A stretch of DNA of 64,000 bases from VAZQ01 sp036557705 (GCA_036557705.1 DATBHB010000190.1:1-64000), one strand, 5' to 3'. Shown: positions 1 to 8,346, counted from the stretch's first letter. Program-made: numbers and translations. The notes: a model not told the origin generated them from the letters alone.

Positions 1-205
1 CGGGCTTGTCCTGGCTTGTCCCGGCCATCCACGTCTTTGCATCGCCGTGTGCGGTCTAAGACGTGGATGCCCGGGCGTTCGCCACGCCGAAGCGGCTTCG
101 GCCGCGCAGGCGGGACAGGCCCGGGCATGACGGAGGAAAGAGCCTCGCACCGCGACTGCTGTTTGTGGTTATGGGCCGCCCCGGCCTTCGCCGGGGGACG
201 GAGAA
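1..205. repeat. Intergenic palindromic repeat, CCATCCACGTCTT family
   Basis: There is no convincing gene here. The stretch holds inverted blocks: a CATCCACGTCTT arm near 27-38, its complement AAGACGTGGATG near 58-69, and further GCCCGGGC/CCCGGGC blocks to about 130. Dispersed repeats of this look are common between genes in Hyphomicrobiales. It lies just downstream of the ispG stop codon and could help end or stabilise that transcript. The family assignment is by eye. Confidence 0.5.
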
Positions 206-1456
206 TTACTCAGCCGCAGGCAGCTTACCGGCATTCCCATAGCGCTGGTCGATGTAGTCGATCACCAGCGCCTTGAAGTCGGCGGCAATCGTCGGTCCGC
301 GCAGAGTGCGGAACTTCTTGCCGTCGACGAACACGGGCGCAGCCGGCGCCTCGCCGGTACCGGGCAGCGAGATGCCGATATCGGCATGCTTTGATTCGCC
401 GGGACCGTTGACGATGCAGCCCATGACGGCGACGTTGAGCGTCTCGACGCCGGGATACTGCTTCTTCCATGCCGGCATCGATTCGTGAATGAAGCCCTGG
501 ATGTCGCGCGCGAGTTCCTGAAATGTCGTCGAGGTGGTGCGGCCGCAGCCCGGGCAGGCGGCCACCAGCGGCACGAATGTGCGGAACCCCATGGTCTGCA
601 GCAGTTCCTGCGCGACCTTGACTTCGAGCGTGCGGTCGCCGCCCGGTTCGGGAGTGAGCGAGACCCGGATCGTGTCGCCGATCCCCTGCTGGAGCAGCAC
701 GCCCATTCCGGCCGCCGAGCCGACAATGCCTTTGGACCCCATGCCGGCCTCGGTGAGGCCGAGGTGCAGCGCATACTCGCAACGATGCGCAAGATCGCTG
801 TAGACGGCAATCAGGTCCTGCACCGCCGAGACCTTGGCGGAGAGAATGATGCGGTTGCGCGGCAGTCCGATCTCTTCAGCACGTTCCGCCGACAGCAGCG
901 CCGATTGCACCATCGCCTCGCGCGTCACGTCGCGCGCGGCGCGCGGCGCACTCGACCGCGCATTCTCATTCATGAGGTGAGTGAGCAGTTCCTGATCGAG
1001 CGATCCCCAATTGGCGCCAATGCGGACCGGCTTGCCGTATTTGATCGCGGTTTCGACGATGGCGGCGAACTGGCGGTCCTTCTTTTCCTTGAAGCCGACA
1101 TTGCCCGGATTGATGCGATATTTGTCCAGCGCCTCGGCGCAGGCCGGATGCTCGGCAAGGAGCTTGTGGCCGATATAGTGAAAGTCGCCGACGATGGGGG
1201 CCGTGATGCCTTGCTTGAGGAGCCGCTCCTTGATGGACGGCACTGCGGCCGCCGACTCGTCGCGATCGACCGTGACGCGGACGATTTCGGAGCCGGCGCG
1301 CGAAAGCGCCGCAACCTGCGCGACAGTCGCGGCCACGTCGGCCGTATCCGTATTGGTCATCGATTGGACGACGATCGGCGCGCCGCCGCCCACGATCACG
1401 CCGCCGACGTCGACCGCCACGGAATTGCGCCGGTCACACGGAGCTGCATCAGTCAT
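206..1456 (-). CDS. ispG: 4-hydroxy-3-methylbut-2-enyl diphosphate synthase (IspG/GcpE)
   Basis: IspG is the penultimate enzyme of the MEP isoprenoid pathway. It converts ME-cPP to HMBPP with a [4Fe-4S] cluster in the cytosol. The 416-residue product has the IspG barrel start (VGGVIVGGGAPIVVQSMTNT) and the C-terminal cluster cysteines in ACPGCGRTT and GCIVNGPGE. Length fits the family. The ATG at 1456 is chosen over an upstream in-frame extension because it overlaps the zur stop codon as ATGA, which implies translational coupling. It supplies C5 units that hopanoid synthesis needs, although the hopanoid genes here are 50 kb away. Confidence 0.96.
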   Translation of the reverse strand: MTDAAPCDRRNSVAVDVGGVIVGGGAPIVVQSMTNTDTADVAATVAQVAALSRAGSEIVRVTVDRDESAAAVPSIKERLLKQGITAPIVGDFHYIGHKLLAEHPACAEALDKYRINPGNVGFKEKKDRQFAAIVETAIKYGKPVRIGANWGSLDQELLTHLMNENARSSAPRAARDVTREAMVQSALLSAERAEEIGLPRNRIILSAKVSAVQDLIAVYSDLAHRCEYALHLGLTEAGMGSKGIVGSAAGMGVLLQQGIGDTIRVSLTPEPGGDRTLEVKVAQELLQTMGFRTFVPLVAACPGCGRTTSTTFQELARDIQGFIHESMPAWKKQYPGVETLNVAVMGCIVNGPGESKHADIGISLPGTGEAPAAPVFVDGKKFRTLRGPTIAADFKALVIDYIDQRYGNAGKLPAAE

Positions 1457-2010
1457 TGATGAATCTTTCCTTCGCGCATCTGATCTCTGTTGTTTGTCCT
1501 CTGCTCGCCGCAATGGGTGCAGATCCCCCCGATCTCGATGACCGGTGATTTCGGGGTGAAGCCCGCAGACCGCGCAGCAGATTTGATCATCGAGCCGACT
1601 TCAGGCGAGGAAGCTTCGCCGACCGCGCCGCAGCGCTCGCATATCAAAAAGACGATTGGATCGTCGGTCGCATGCGGGCGCACGCAAGCCAGGTAGGCAT
1701 TGCGGCTCTCGATGCGATGGACGAAGCCGTTCTCGCACAGGAACGAGAGCGCGCGATAGACCGTGATCGGGGCCGGGCGCGGCCCCGTCGGAGCGAGCCG
1801 CTCCATGATGTCATAGGCTCCGAGCGGCTGGTGGCTTGCCAGCAGCGTTCCCAGCACCTTACGCCGCAACGGTGTGAGGCGCTGTCCGCTCGCCGTGCAA
1901 CTCGCCTCCGCAACCGTCATGGCGTCGTTCGAGCAGCGCGCGTGATCGTGATCAGGGGCAGGGAAGATCGCGCTGGTGCTCGCGCCTTCATGTCGCTTGG
2001 CCCGGGTCAT
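1453..2010 (-). CDS. zur: Fur-family zinc uptake regulator (Zur)
   Basis: Zinc-responsive repressor of the Fur superfamily, 185 residues. The N-terminus carries a PAPDHDHARC segment typical of rhizobial Zur proteins. The winged helix follows (QRLTPLRRKVLGTL, then ITVYRALSFLCENGFVHRIE), and then the dimerisation domain with two structural-zinc CxxC pairs, CERC and CTHC. These features favour Zur over Fur, Irr or PerR. Its stop codon overlaps the ispG start by four bases, so the two genes are probably co-transcribed. The promoter region lies in 2011-2322. An inner TTGC-GGT-GCAA inverted repeat near 2050-2060 is a weak operator candidate only. Confidence 0.9.
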   Translation of the reverse strand: MTRAKRHEGASTSAIFPAPDHDHARCSNDAMTVAEASCTASGQRLTPLRRKVLGTLLASHQPLGAYDIMERLAPTGPRPAPITVYRALSFLCENGFVHRIESRNAYLACVRPHATDDPIVFLICERCGAVGEASSPEVGSMIKSAARSAGFTPKSPVIEIGGICTHCGEQRTNNRDQMREGKIHQ

Positions 2011-2322
2011 GACTGATCCTAGCCCTTTTGCGGCAGTTGCGCGACTTTATTGCGGTGCAACATTACTGGGCATGTGAGGGTTGCCATGGCGTTAAACAAG
2101 CTTTTTTCGTCGATTCGGCGCTCCTCGCCGAGGCGGCGGGTGCGGCTTTTCGCCGATTCACGCAAACGCATCAATCTCCCTCTTCCGGGCGGCGATTTCG
2201 AGGACATCGGCCGCCGCAGTAGCCTTCATGGAGCCGGGCCGGCGACGGGAGGGGCCTGAGGCTTCTGATCGGAACAATTTCCGGCCTTGGCCTGTTTTCC
2301 GGCGGATGAAAGGAGGTCGTTA
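2011..2322. other. Divergent intergenic region between zur and the DUF1328 gene
   Basis: No gene is supported. Short reading frames here are arginine/serine-rich shadows without family features. The region should hold the zur promoter (leftward) and holds a good EcfG-type promoter for the gene on the right (2271-2296). A near-perfect ribosome site AAAGGAGGT lies at about 2309-2316. Confidence 0.5.
2271..2296 (+). promoter_or_regulatory. Candidate EcfG (general stress sigma factor) promoter
   Basis: GGAAC at 2271-2275, a 17-base spacer, then TGTT at 2293-2296. This fits the alphaproteobacterial EcfG consensus GGAAC-N16/17-CGTT except for the least conserved first base of the -10. The downstream ATG is at 2323, a sensible leader length. 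Small DUF1328 membrane proteins being stress-induced fits the call. Confidence 0.6.
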
Positions 2323-2511
2323 ATGACCGCGATTCTGAAATGGGCCCTGCTATTCTTTATCATTTCCATAATAGCGGCGATCTTCGGTTTCGGCGGTATT
2401 GCAGCCGCCAGCGGAGATATTGCCCGGATCCTGTTCTACATCTTCATCGCCATTTTCGTGATCCTGCTCATACTGGGCCTGACTGTATTCAGAGCCGCAA
2501 GGGGACCGTAG
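2323..2511 (+). CDS. DUF1328 family small membrane protein
   Basis: A 62-residue inner-membrane protein with two hydrophobic helices (about 4-26 and 35-55), separated by FGGIAAASGDIARILF, the hallmark of DUF1328/YtjA proteins. The molecular role is unknown. The ATG at 2323 is chosen over an in-frame upstream codon because it has a near-consensus Shine-Dalgarno (AAAGGAGGT) 6-7 bases upstream. A candidate EcfG promoter sits 27 bases upstream of the start, which suggests stress induction. It is monocistronic as far as can be seen. Confidence 0.88.
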   Translation: MTAILKWALLFFIISIIAAIFGFGGIAAASGDIARILFYIFIAIFVILLILGLTVFRAARGP

Positions 2512-2676
2512 CTACCCCAGCACATTGCGACCTCCACCGGACAATAGCCCGCACGCGGACGCGCGCGCGGAGACGACGGCTGTTTTTTGCGTGTGGCGCG
2601 GCTATGCGTACGGACCGCCCCCGACCGCCCCGTAGCGCGTCGAGGCGCTTATGACCAACCCTACAGAATTCTTTTA

Positions 2677-2859
2677 TTAATCGTTCTCCGCAACCAATTG
2701 GTCGCTCGTCCATCCGCACGCGCAAAAAAACAGGACTCGTCTCAAGTTGATGTAGGTATCGTCCGGCATGGTGCTTCCGAGGCGCATTGGTTTGCCGCAC
2801 GCCGGACACACCGGTGGGCGCATGGGCGCCGGTTCGCGAAACTGGTGTGGCTGCGCCAT
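2677..2859 (-). CDS. Small zinc-ribbon-like protein of unknown function
   Basis: A 60-residue protein with a CPACGKPM knuckle and a second FFCACGW cluster near the C-terminus, so four cysteines that could hold one zinc. Otherwise no domain is recognised. The in-frame ATG at 2859 is preferred; a longer version would start at 2937 but adds a non-conserved-looking stretch. An EcfG-like promoter (2891-2915, minus strand) places the -10 about 31 bases upstream of this start, which supports both the start and the reality of the gene. Function unknown. Confidence 0.6.
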   Translation of the reverse strand: MAQPHQFREPAPMRPPVCPACGKPMRLGSTMPDDTYINLRRVLFFCACGWTSDQLVAEND

Positions 2860-2890
2860 GGAGCACCCCGCAGGCCAGCAACACATAATT

Positions 2891-2915
2891 AACCTGGAAT
2901 TTAGCGCCGAGTTCC
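2891..2915 (-). promoter_or_regulatory. Candidate EcfG promoter for the zinc-ribbon gene
   Basis: On the minus strand GGAAC (2915-2911), a 16-base spacer, then GGTT (2894-2891). It deviates from consensus CGTT only at the first -10 base. Spacing to the ATG at 2859 is about 31 bases. Weaker than the sites at 46556, 48509 and 49898. Confidence 0.45.
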
Positions 2916-3069
2916 ATCGGATGGGATTGGCGAACAAACCAGAAACGAGTCGGGCCCGCTGGGCCTCGCGTCCGCCGGCGGAGGCAAAATGATCCAGGGA
3001 CGATCCAGGTCTGTGGACGGCAAGCAGCCGGTCTTATATCAAAGCCACATTAGTGATTGGAGTTAAGCC

Positions 3070-3942
3070 ATGGCGCCGCGCGCATATTGGAAGGGTTACC
3101 TCAAGCTCTCCCTCGTCTCCTGCCCGATCGCGCTTTATCCGGCGACCTCCGAGCGGGAAAAGGTCAGCTTTCACCAGATCAATAAAAGCACCGGCAATCG
3201 GATAAAATACCGCAAAGTCGATGCCGAGACCGGCGATGAAGTGGATTCGACCGATATCGTCAAGGGCTATGAAGTGAGCAAAGGGGAATATATCGAGATC
3301 AATCCCGAGGAGCTGGAAGCTGTCGCGCTGGAGAGCAAGCGGACGATCGAGATCGATGAGTTCGTGCCCAAGGAGCAGATCGACGAGCTTTACCTCAACA
3401 GTCCCTATTACATCGTTCCGGATGGGCAGGTGGGCGCCCAGGCATTCGCAGTCATTCGCGAAGCGATTAACAAGAAGGGCATGGTCGCGATCGGCAAGGT
3501 CGTTTTTACGTCACGCGAGCACATTGTCGCGCTGGAGCCGCGCGGCAAAGGCATGATGGGCATCACGCTGCGCTATCCTTATGAGATCAGGAACGAGCAG
3601 GAGTATTTCGACGATATTCCGGACGAGAAAATCCCGAAGGACATGCTCGATCTTGCGGCGCACATCGTCGACACCAAGACCGGAGATTTCCAGCCGAGCA
3701 AGTTCCAAGATCAGTACGAGAACGCAGTACGGGAGTTGCTGCGGAAAAAGGAACAGGGCGAAAAGATCGAGGCGCCAAAGGAGCAGGCTCCCGCCAAGGT
3801 CATCAATCTCATGGATGCGTTGCGGCGGAGCGTCGAGGCGGAGCGCAGCGGAGCAAGAAAGGCCCCGGCGCCTTCGGTCCCCCAGCGCGGAGCAAAGAAG
3901 AAGCCTGCGCGCTCCACCGCTCGGCACCGGAAAGCAAGCTAG
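3070..3942 (+). CDS. ku: Non-homologous end-joining protein Ku
   Basis: Bacterial Ku, a homodimeric ring that binds DNA double-strand ends and recruits LigD for end joining. The 290-residue product begins MAPRAYWKGYLKLSLVSCPI, the characteristic Ku N-terminus, and carries the core through about residue 240. A lysine/arginine-rich C-terminal tail (KKKPARSTARHRKAS) is typical of DNA-end-binding extensions. The start follows a GGAG ribosome site. No ligD is in the window; rhizobia often have several ku copies, some without an adjacent ligase. The gene runs into a large palindromic repeat downstream. Confidence 0.95.
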   Translation: MAPRAYWKGYLKLSLVSCPIALYPATSEREKVSFHQINKSTGNRIKYRKVDAETGDEVDSTDIVKGYEVSKGEYIEINPEELEAVALESKRTIEIDEFVPKEQIDELYLNSPYYIVPDGQVGAQAFAVIREAINKKGMVAIGKVVFTSREHIVALEPRGKGMMGITLRYPYEIRNEQEYFDDIPDEKIPKDMLDLAAHIVDTKTGDFQPSKFQDQYENAVRELLRKKEQGEKIEAPKEQAPAKVINLMDALRRSVEAERSGARKAPAPSVPQRGAKKKPARSTARHRKAS

Positions 3943-3961
3943 CCGTAGGCGCTCTTCCAGA

Positions 3962-4117
3962 ACCGTCATCCTGAGGCGCGAGCAGGCAGCCCGCATAAGC
4001 GCGTTCACGCGCGTCTTGACGCGCTATGGCTGCATGAGAGCGTGTCCTTGGAGACGGCGGCGCCCAAGTGGCGCGCCTGCTTCAGGATGACGCGCGCGCT
4101 CGCGCCTCAGGATGACA
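3962..4117. repeat. Composite palindromic repeat (CGTCATCCTGAGG element with a nested GCGCGTT-type hairpin)
   Basis: Outer arms CGTCATCCTGAGGCGCGAG (about 3964) and its inverted copy GCGCCTCAGGATGAC (about 4101-4115) enclose further inverted pieces. One is the GCGCGTTCACGCGCGTCTTGACGCGC hairpin at about 3998-4024. The outer motif recurs at 28561-28763. The inner motif recurs at 8817 and 63003. It lies between convergent genes and could act as a bidirectional transcript end. Confidence 0.75.
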
Positions 4118-4121
4118 GTCT

Positions 4122-4388
4122 CTAATCCACATGCGCTGCGCTGCCGGTCCTGCGGGCGAGATGAAGCAAGGCGTCGTCGCGCAATCGGCCGCCATCGCGC
4201 TCCCCCAGCAAAGCCATCGCAATGATGCGCCGGGCAATGATTTCGCGGGTCGCCTCGGCACCTCCATTCAAAGCAAACTTTGCTCCGCTGTCCTGGACAG
4301 TTTTCCATGTATCGTCGAAGACGGTTGTCAGAATGTGGACCTCTTCGGCGTTGAACACACCCTCATGGTGCTTGAGCTGACGAAGCAT
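4122..4388 (-). CDS. Conserved hypothetical alpha-helical small protein
   Basis: An 88-residue soluble protein beginning MLRQLKHHEGVFNAEEVHIL. Its middle (TVFDDTWKTVQDSG) and C-terminal part (AREIIARRIIAMALLGERD is the pattern) resemble small uncharacterised proteins of rhizobia that pair an FDxxW segment with an REIIAxRII helix. The ATG at 4388 is favoured over a longer frame starting at 4472, whose extension is low in family-like sequence. It is divergent from the GlcG-like gene at 4548. Function not known. Confidence 0.6.
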   Translation of the reverse strand: MLRQLKHHEGVFNAEEVHILTTVFDDTWKTVQDSGAKFALNGGAEATREIIARRIIAMALLGERDGGRLRDDALLHLARRTGSAAHVD

Positions 4389-4547
4389 CGGCGTTTCCCT
4401 TTGTTGTTTTCGGCCGAAAGCTGGCATTTTGCGCCGGATTTTGGCATCCTGATGCATGCTCCCGTAATCCACAGCAAGGAACTATGGCGGGGGGACATCC
4501 GCTGGATGGCCTCGGATCGAGCCGCCCAGCATTCGGAGGAATTAGAG

Positions 4548-5138
4548 ATGAAAATCGGTGGGCTATTTCTGGGTGCGGCGGCGGTCGTGCTCGCTTCCGG
4601 CGCACGCGCGGACGACGGTGACAAATTCCTGGTCCGCGGCGATGCGAGCAAGGTCCTCATGGAGCAGAACGAGATCAATGTCGCGACTGCGGAAGCCATC
4701 GGCAAGGCATGCGTCGAAGAAGCCGCGAAGCAAGGCGTGCGGATCAGCATCGTCATCCTCGATCAGTTCGGCGAGCCGGTCTATTTCTACCGCATGGACG
4801 GCCAGGGTAAGATCAATATCGAGACCGCATTCATGAAGGCGCGCACCGTTCTCAACACGCGCCAGCCGAGCAAAGCAACGATGAACCAAGTGCTTGCCGG
4901 CCGCTCATCGGAAGCGCGTCAGATTTCGTTCGGTAATTTCCCCAATTCCGGAGCGTTGCCGATCATCATCAATGGCAACCAGTTCATCGGCGCGGTCGGC
5001 GTCGGCGGCTCCGCCCCGAAGCTGCCGGAGTGGAGCGACGAAATCTGCGCCTGGCGCGCGCTGACCAAGGTCATCGGTCCGCAGCCGCCGCTCCTGCCCG
5101 ACATGCGGCCGAATGCGGCAAGCGCGCCCACGCGATAA
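4548..5138 (+). CDS. Exported heme-binding/GlcG (HbpS-like) family protein
   Basis: A 196-residue protein with a signal peptide (MKIGGLFLGAAAVVLASGARA) followed by a GlcG/HbpS domain: helix AEAIGKACVEEAAKQG, strand ISIVILDQFGEPVYFYRMDG, helix ETAFMKARTVL and the C-terminal GAVGVGG loop. Family members bind heme or stabilise partner enzymes; ligand and partner are unknown here. The start at 4548 has a GGAGGA ribosome site and gives a proper signal peptide; the longer in-frame extension upstream is spurious. A second family member lies at 38165-38644. Confidence 0.85.
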   Translation: MKIGGLFLGAAAVVLASGARADDGDKFLVRGDASKVLMEQNEINVATAEAIGKACVEEAAKQGVRISIVILDQFGEPVYFYRMDGQGKINIETAFMKARTVLNTRQPSKATMNQVLAGRSSEARQISFGNFPNSGALPIIINGNQFIGAVGVGGSAPKLPEWSDEICAWRALTKVIGPQPPLLPDMRPNAASAPTR

Positions 5139-5186
5139 GCTCCAAATGCTTCGGCACCGCTGCGCTGCGCGAGGCGGCAGCGCAGG

Positions 5187-5261
5187 TGGTGCCGGCGGAG
5201 GGATTTGAACCCCCGGCCACCCGCTTACGAAGCGGATGCTCTACCGCTGAGCTACGCCGGC
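5187..5261 (-). tRNA. tRNA-Thr (anticodon CGT)
   Basis: Read on the minus strand, the acceptor arm GCCGGCG pairs with CGCCGGC and is followed by an encoded ACCA end. The D arm is GCTC...GAGC. The anticodon arm is TCCGC-TTCGTAA-GCGGG with anticodon CGT (codon ACG). The T arm carries GGTTCAAATCC. All four stems pair. A 9-bp inverted repeat (CTGCGCTGC...GCAGCGCAG, 5160-5185) lies directly beyond its 3' end and may assist termination, although it lacks a U-run. Confidence 0.95.
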
Positions 5262-5491
5262 CACGGGCGCGGCTTTAGCAAGCTTCCGGGGCGATGAAAA
5301 GCGACTCTGGGCGGGGCTTGGCTGTCCGCTGTCCGATCGTTGTCGCATCAGGCGAAACGAAGCCTTTGAGATTGCTTAACCTTATTATAGGCCCTGGCGG
5401 GCGGGGCAGCCGCCGTGATCGGCGCCGTCAGGGTAGCCACACCATACTGGGCGTACTATTGTTGAGCGATTGATCGCCGCGAGCACACCCC

Positions 5492-7048
5492 ATGACCGCA
5501 CACGCCATGACCGACAAACGCGGAACGGCATCGCAAATCCAGGCCGTGCGCAGCGAATTGCACGGCATTCTCATCGTGCTGCTGCTGGTCGCGGCAACGA
5601 CTGTCGTGGTCTGGTTCCTGCATGAATATCTCGACGTCCGGCGCGGGTCGGTCGTCTACCTCATTCCGGTGCTTCTGGCGGGCTGGCATCTCGGGCGCGT
5701 CCCGGCGCTGCTCGCCGCGATCCTCGGCGTCGTCTGGTCGGGTTATTTCTTCTATTCGAACGAATATCCCTACCTCTTTTCCCGACCCTACGAGCTCATT
5801 AATCTGCTCCTGTTCATGATCGTAGCCCTGGTGACCAGTCATCTTGCCAACAAGATGAAGATCCAGGCGGAGCTCGCGCGCAAGCGCGGCAACGAGATGA
5901 GCGACCTTTACGCCTTCTCGCGCCGGCTCGCCGCAGCGCCTTCGGCGGCCGACATCTACCGTGCGATCGAAGAGCATCTTGCTGCCCTGGTGCAGCGTAA
6001 GGTGATCCTGTTCGGCGCCGCCCGCGGCGAGGCAAAAGTGGACAGCGCAGGGGTCCCGGCGCCGGTGCGTGATGCGCTCGCTGAGATTCAGCAGGGTTCG
6101 ACGGGCGCGACCAGCGTCGACGACGGCGCCGGCGACAGCTGGCTCATACGCCGGGTTTCCCAGCGCAACCCGGATTTCGGGGTCATCGCGGTCGAACTCG
6201 GCAAAGTCTCCGGCGATGCGCTTGCCGATATCCGCCAGCGGATTGACGGCGTCCTCTCCGACGCCACGGCAACGCTTGAGCGTCTCGATGTCGCCCACGC
6301 TTTGGATGAGGCGAGGATGCGCTCGGAAACCGAGCTCCTGCGCGAGGCGCTCATCGGCTCGGTGTCGCACGAACTGCGCACGCCGCTCGCCTCGATCCTG
6401 GGAGCCGCAACCGTGTTGCGCAGCGCGCCGGCGATTGTGGACGATCCGAGGTTGAGCTCGCTCGCCGGGGTGGTGCGCGATGAAGCGGAGCGGCTCAACA
6501 ATGACATCCAGAACCTGCTCGACGCCACCCGCATCAGCCGGCAGCAGATCAAGCCGCAGCTCGAATGGATCGAGCCCTCCGATATCGTCAACGCGGCACT
6601 CGAGCGGCGGCAGCGGCGGCTTGCAGCCCACAAGGTGGCGCTTGACGTCGACTCGAATCTGCCATTTATCCGAGTTGACCCGATGCTGGTGCAGCAGGCA
6701 TTCGTCCAGGTCGTGGACAATGCCGCCAAATATTCGCCACCCGGCTCGACCATCAACGTTTCCGCCAAACGCAACGGTCACAGCGTGGTGCTCGCGGTCA
6801 ACGACCACGGCGCCGGGCTGACCTCAGAGGAGACTGCGCAACTGGGCGAACGTTTCTTCCGCGGCCCTCGCCTGGCGGCGACCACGTCCGGATCGGGCCT
6901 CGGACTGTGGATCGCGCGCGCCTTCGTTCAGGCCAATGGCGGCCAGATCGAGGCGACGAGCGCCGGCGCCGATCAAGGCACCACGGTTTCGATTCACCTT
7001 CCGCTTGCTGCGGATGCTCCCCCACTTGAAGCCAATCCCGATGACTGA
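5492..7048 (+). CDS. KdpD-like sensor histidine kinase lacking the N-terminal Kdp/USP region
   Basis: A 518-residue membrane histidine kinase. Four hydrophobic segments between about 25 and 120 form a DUF4118 (KdpD transmembrane) domain. A GAF-like region follows (about 135-260), then HisKA with phospho-acceptor His in SVSHELRTPLASI (His293) and an HATPase domain (DNAAKYSPPG, DHGAGL, GSGLGLWIA). Classical KdpD is near 900 residues with N-terminal KdpD and USP domains; these are absent. It overlaps the response regulator gene by 8 bases. No kdpABC is nearby, so potassium sensing is not assured. Confidence 0.88.
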   Translation: MTAHAMTDKRGTASQIQAVRSELHGILIVLLLVAATTVVVWFLHEYLDVRRGSVVYLIPVLLAGWHLGRVPALLAAILGVVWSGYFFYSNEYPYLFSRPYELINLLLFMIVALVTSHLANKMKIQAELARKRGNEMSDLYAFSRRLAAAPSAADIYRAIEEHLAALVQRKVILFGAARGEAKVDSAGVPAPVRDALAEIQQGSTGATSVDDGAGDSWLIRRVSQRNPDFGVIAVELGKVSGDALADIRQRIDGVLSDATATLERLDVAHALDEARMRSETELLREALIGSVSHELRTPLASILGAATVLRSAPAIVDDPRLSSLAGVVRDEAERLNNDIQNLLDATRISRQQIKPQLEWIEPSDIVNAALERRQRRLAAHKVALDVDSNLPFIRVDPMLVQQAFVQVVDNAAKYSPPGSTINVSAKRNGHSVVLAVNDHGAGLTSEETAQLGERFFRGPRLAATTSGSGLGLWIARAFVQANGGQIEATSAGADQGTTVSIHLPLAADAPPLEANPDD

Positions 7049-7772
7049 ACCTCAATCAGCTCCCGTAGTCCTTGTTATCGACGATGAAGTCCAGATTCGC
7101 CGTTTTCTCCGCGCCGGTTTCGAGCTCGATGGCTTCATCGTGCAGGACGCCGAAACTGGAGCGGAAGCGCTCAAGGCGGTAACGCTACGGCAACCGGATC
7201 TGGTCATTCTCGACCTCGGCCTTCCCGACATGGACGGCAGCGAAGTCCTGGAGCGGCTGCGATCGTGGTCGAGCGTGCCGCTGATCGTCCTTTCCGTGCG
7301 TTCGAACGAAGCCGAGAAGGTCCGCCTGCTGGGGAGCGGGGCGGACGATTATGTGGTTAAGCCCTTTGGCATGGCAGAACTGCTGGCGCGGGCACACGCC
7401 GCCATGCGCCGCCAAGTACGAGCCGCCAACGACGAGCCGGTGGTGCGCGCCGGACCGCTCGCGATCGACCTCGCGGCGCGCATGGTCACTCTCAACGGGC
7501 AGCGCGTGGCGCTCACCCCGAAAGAATACAAGCTGCTGCAAATCCTCGCCCAGCACGCCGGTAACGTGGTCACCCACCAGTATCTGCTCAAGGAGGTGTG
7601 GGGATCGCCGCATGTGCACGATACCCACTATCTGCGCATCTTCGTTCGCAAGCTGCGGCAGAAGATCGAGCAGGATCCGACCCAGCCGGCCATCCTGCTC
7701 ACCGAACTTGGCATCGGTTATCGCCTCGCCGCTCCGGAAGGGGCCCCGGCACCTGCCCGCGCTGCTTCGTAG
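7041..7772 (+). CDS. KdpE-like OmpR-family response regulator
   Basis: A 243-residue DNA-binding regulator. The receiver has acidic pocket DDE (14-16), phospho-acceptor Asp58 in LVILDLGLPDMDG and the conserved Lys in VVKPFGMAEL. A winged-helix effector follows (LTPKEYKLLQIL, then HYLRIFVRKLRQKIE, ending GIGYRLA). The ATG at 7041 is chosen because it overlaps the kinase stop codon and gives a standard KdpE N-terminus; the longer frame is a shadow extension. Partner of the preceding kinase; targets are not visible in this window. Confidence 0.9.
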   Translation: MTEPQSAPVVLVIDDEVQIRRFLRAGFELDGFIVQDAETGAEALKAVTLRQPDLVILDLGLPDMDGSEVLERLRSWSSVPLIVLSVRSNEAEKVRLLGSGADDYVVKPFGMAELLARAHAAMRRQVRAANDEPVVRAGPLAIDLAARMVTLNGQRVALTPKEYKLLQILAQHAGNVVTHQYLLKEVWGSPHVHDTHYLRIFVRKLRQKIEQDPTQPAILLTELGIGYRLAAPEGAPAPARAAS

Positions 7773-7809
7773 AATGGGTTGATCAGAACCGGTAACGGCC
7801 TGCTTGCGG

Positions 7810-8346
7810 CTAGCCGGGTGGGCGCTCATCCGCTTCGAATGCCGCCTTGAGCAGGCCCAACTGGCGTTCGACCGGATTTGCCGATTCGGAGCCGGGCACA
7901 GCGGCACCCGCATGCATGGTCGCATCAAGCCGGCGCACGGCGCGTTGCAGCAGGCCCGCACGCTCGATCAGCTTGCGCAGGCGCTCGGGCAGCAGATCAA
8001 GACTTTGCCCGTCGTCGCCATCAACAGCAGCCGACAGCTTGACCTTCGCCTTCTCCTTGTTGGCCTGCGCCAGCGACATTTCCCCCTCCTTGACGGAGCG
8101 ATGAAGAAGGAGCCACGACGCGAGCTGCATCAAGCGGGTGGTGAGCCGCATGCTTTCGGTTGCATAGGCCAGCGCGGCGGCGCGCGGAAGCTTTTTCGCT
8201 TCTTGCCGGCCCGGCCCATCGAGGTAGCTGGCGGTTTCCTCGACCAGCGCCATGCCGTCGCGAAACAGATCGGCAAACAGTTGCGAAGCTGCGAGCTTCT
8301 CGCCGAACGAGATCGGCCCTGCGCCCCTCGCCGACTGTTCCGACAT
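7810..8346 (-). CDS. rcdA: RcdA/DUF1465 family protein (regulator of CtrA degradation)
   Basis: A 178-residue helical protein of the DUF1465 family. The Caulobacter member RcdA is an adaptor that helps deliver CtrA and other substrates to ClpXP with CpdR and PopA. Matching regions are FGEKLAASQLFADLFRDGMALVEET, ARAAALAYATESMRLTTRLMQLASWLLLHRSV in pattern, and the acidic loop before LLPERLRKLIERA. Family length fits. The C-terminus is rich in charged and proline residues. Transcribed away from a 600-base intergenic region. Confidence 0.8.
   Translation of the reverse strand: MSEQSARGAGPISFGEKLAASQLFADLFRDGMALVEETASYLDGPGRQEAKKLPRAAALAYATESMRLTTRLMQLASWLLLHRSVKEGEMSLAQANKEKAKVKLSAAVDGDDGQSLDLLPERLRKLIERAGLLQRAVRRLDATMHAGAAVPGSESANPVERQLGLLKAAFEADERPPG

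Noticed and set aside
4478..4502. GGAAC at 4478 upstream of the GlcG-like gene as an EcfG promoter
   Set aside because: No GTT at 16-17 bases downstream; the sequence there is CCGC.
5456..6808. Long open frames antisense to the histidine kinase and to many other genes
   Set aside because: High-GC sequence gives long spurious frames; these are Arg/His/Asp-rich with no domain and lie opposite well-supported genes.
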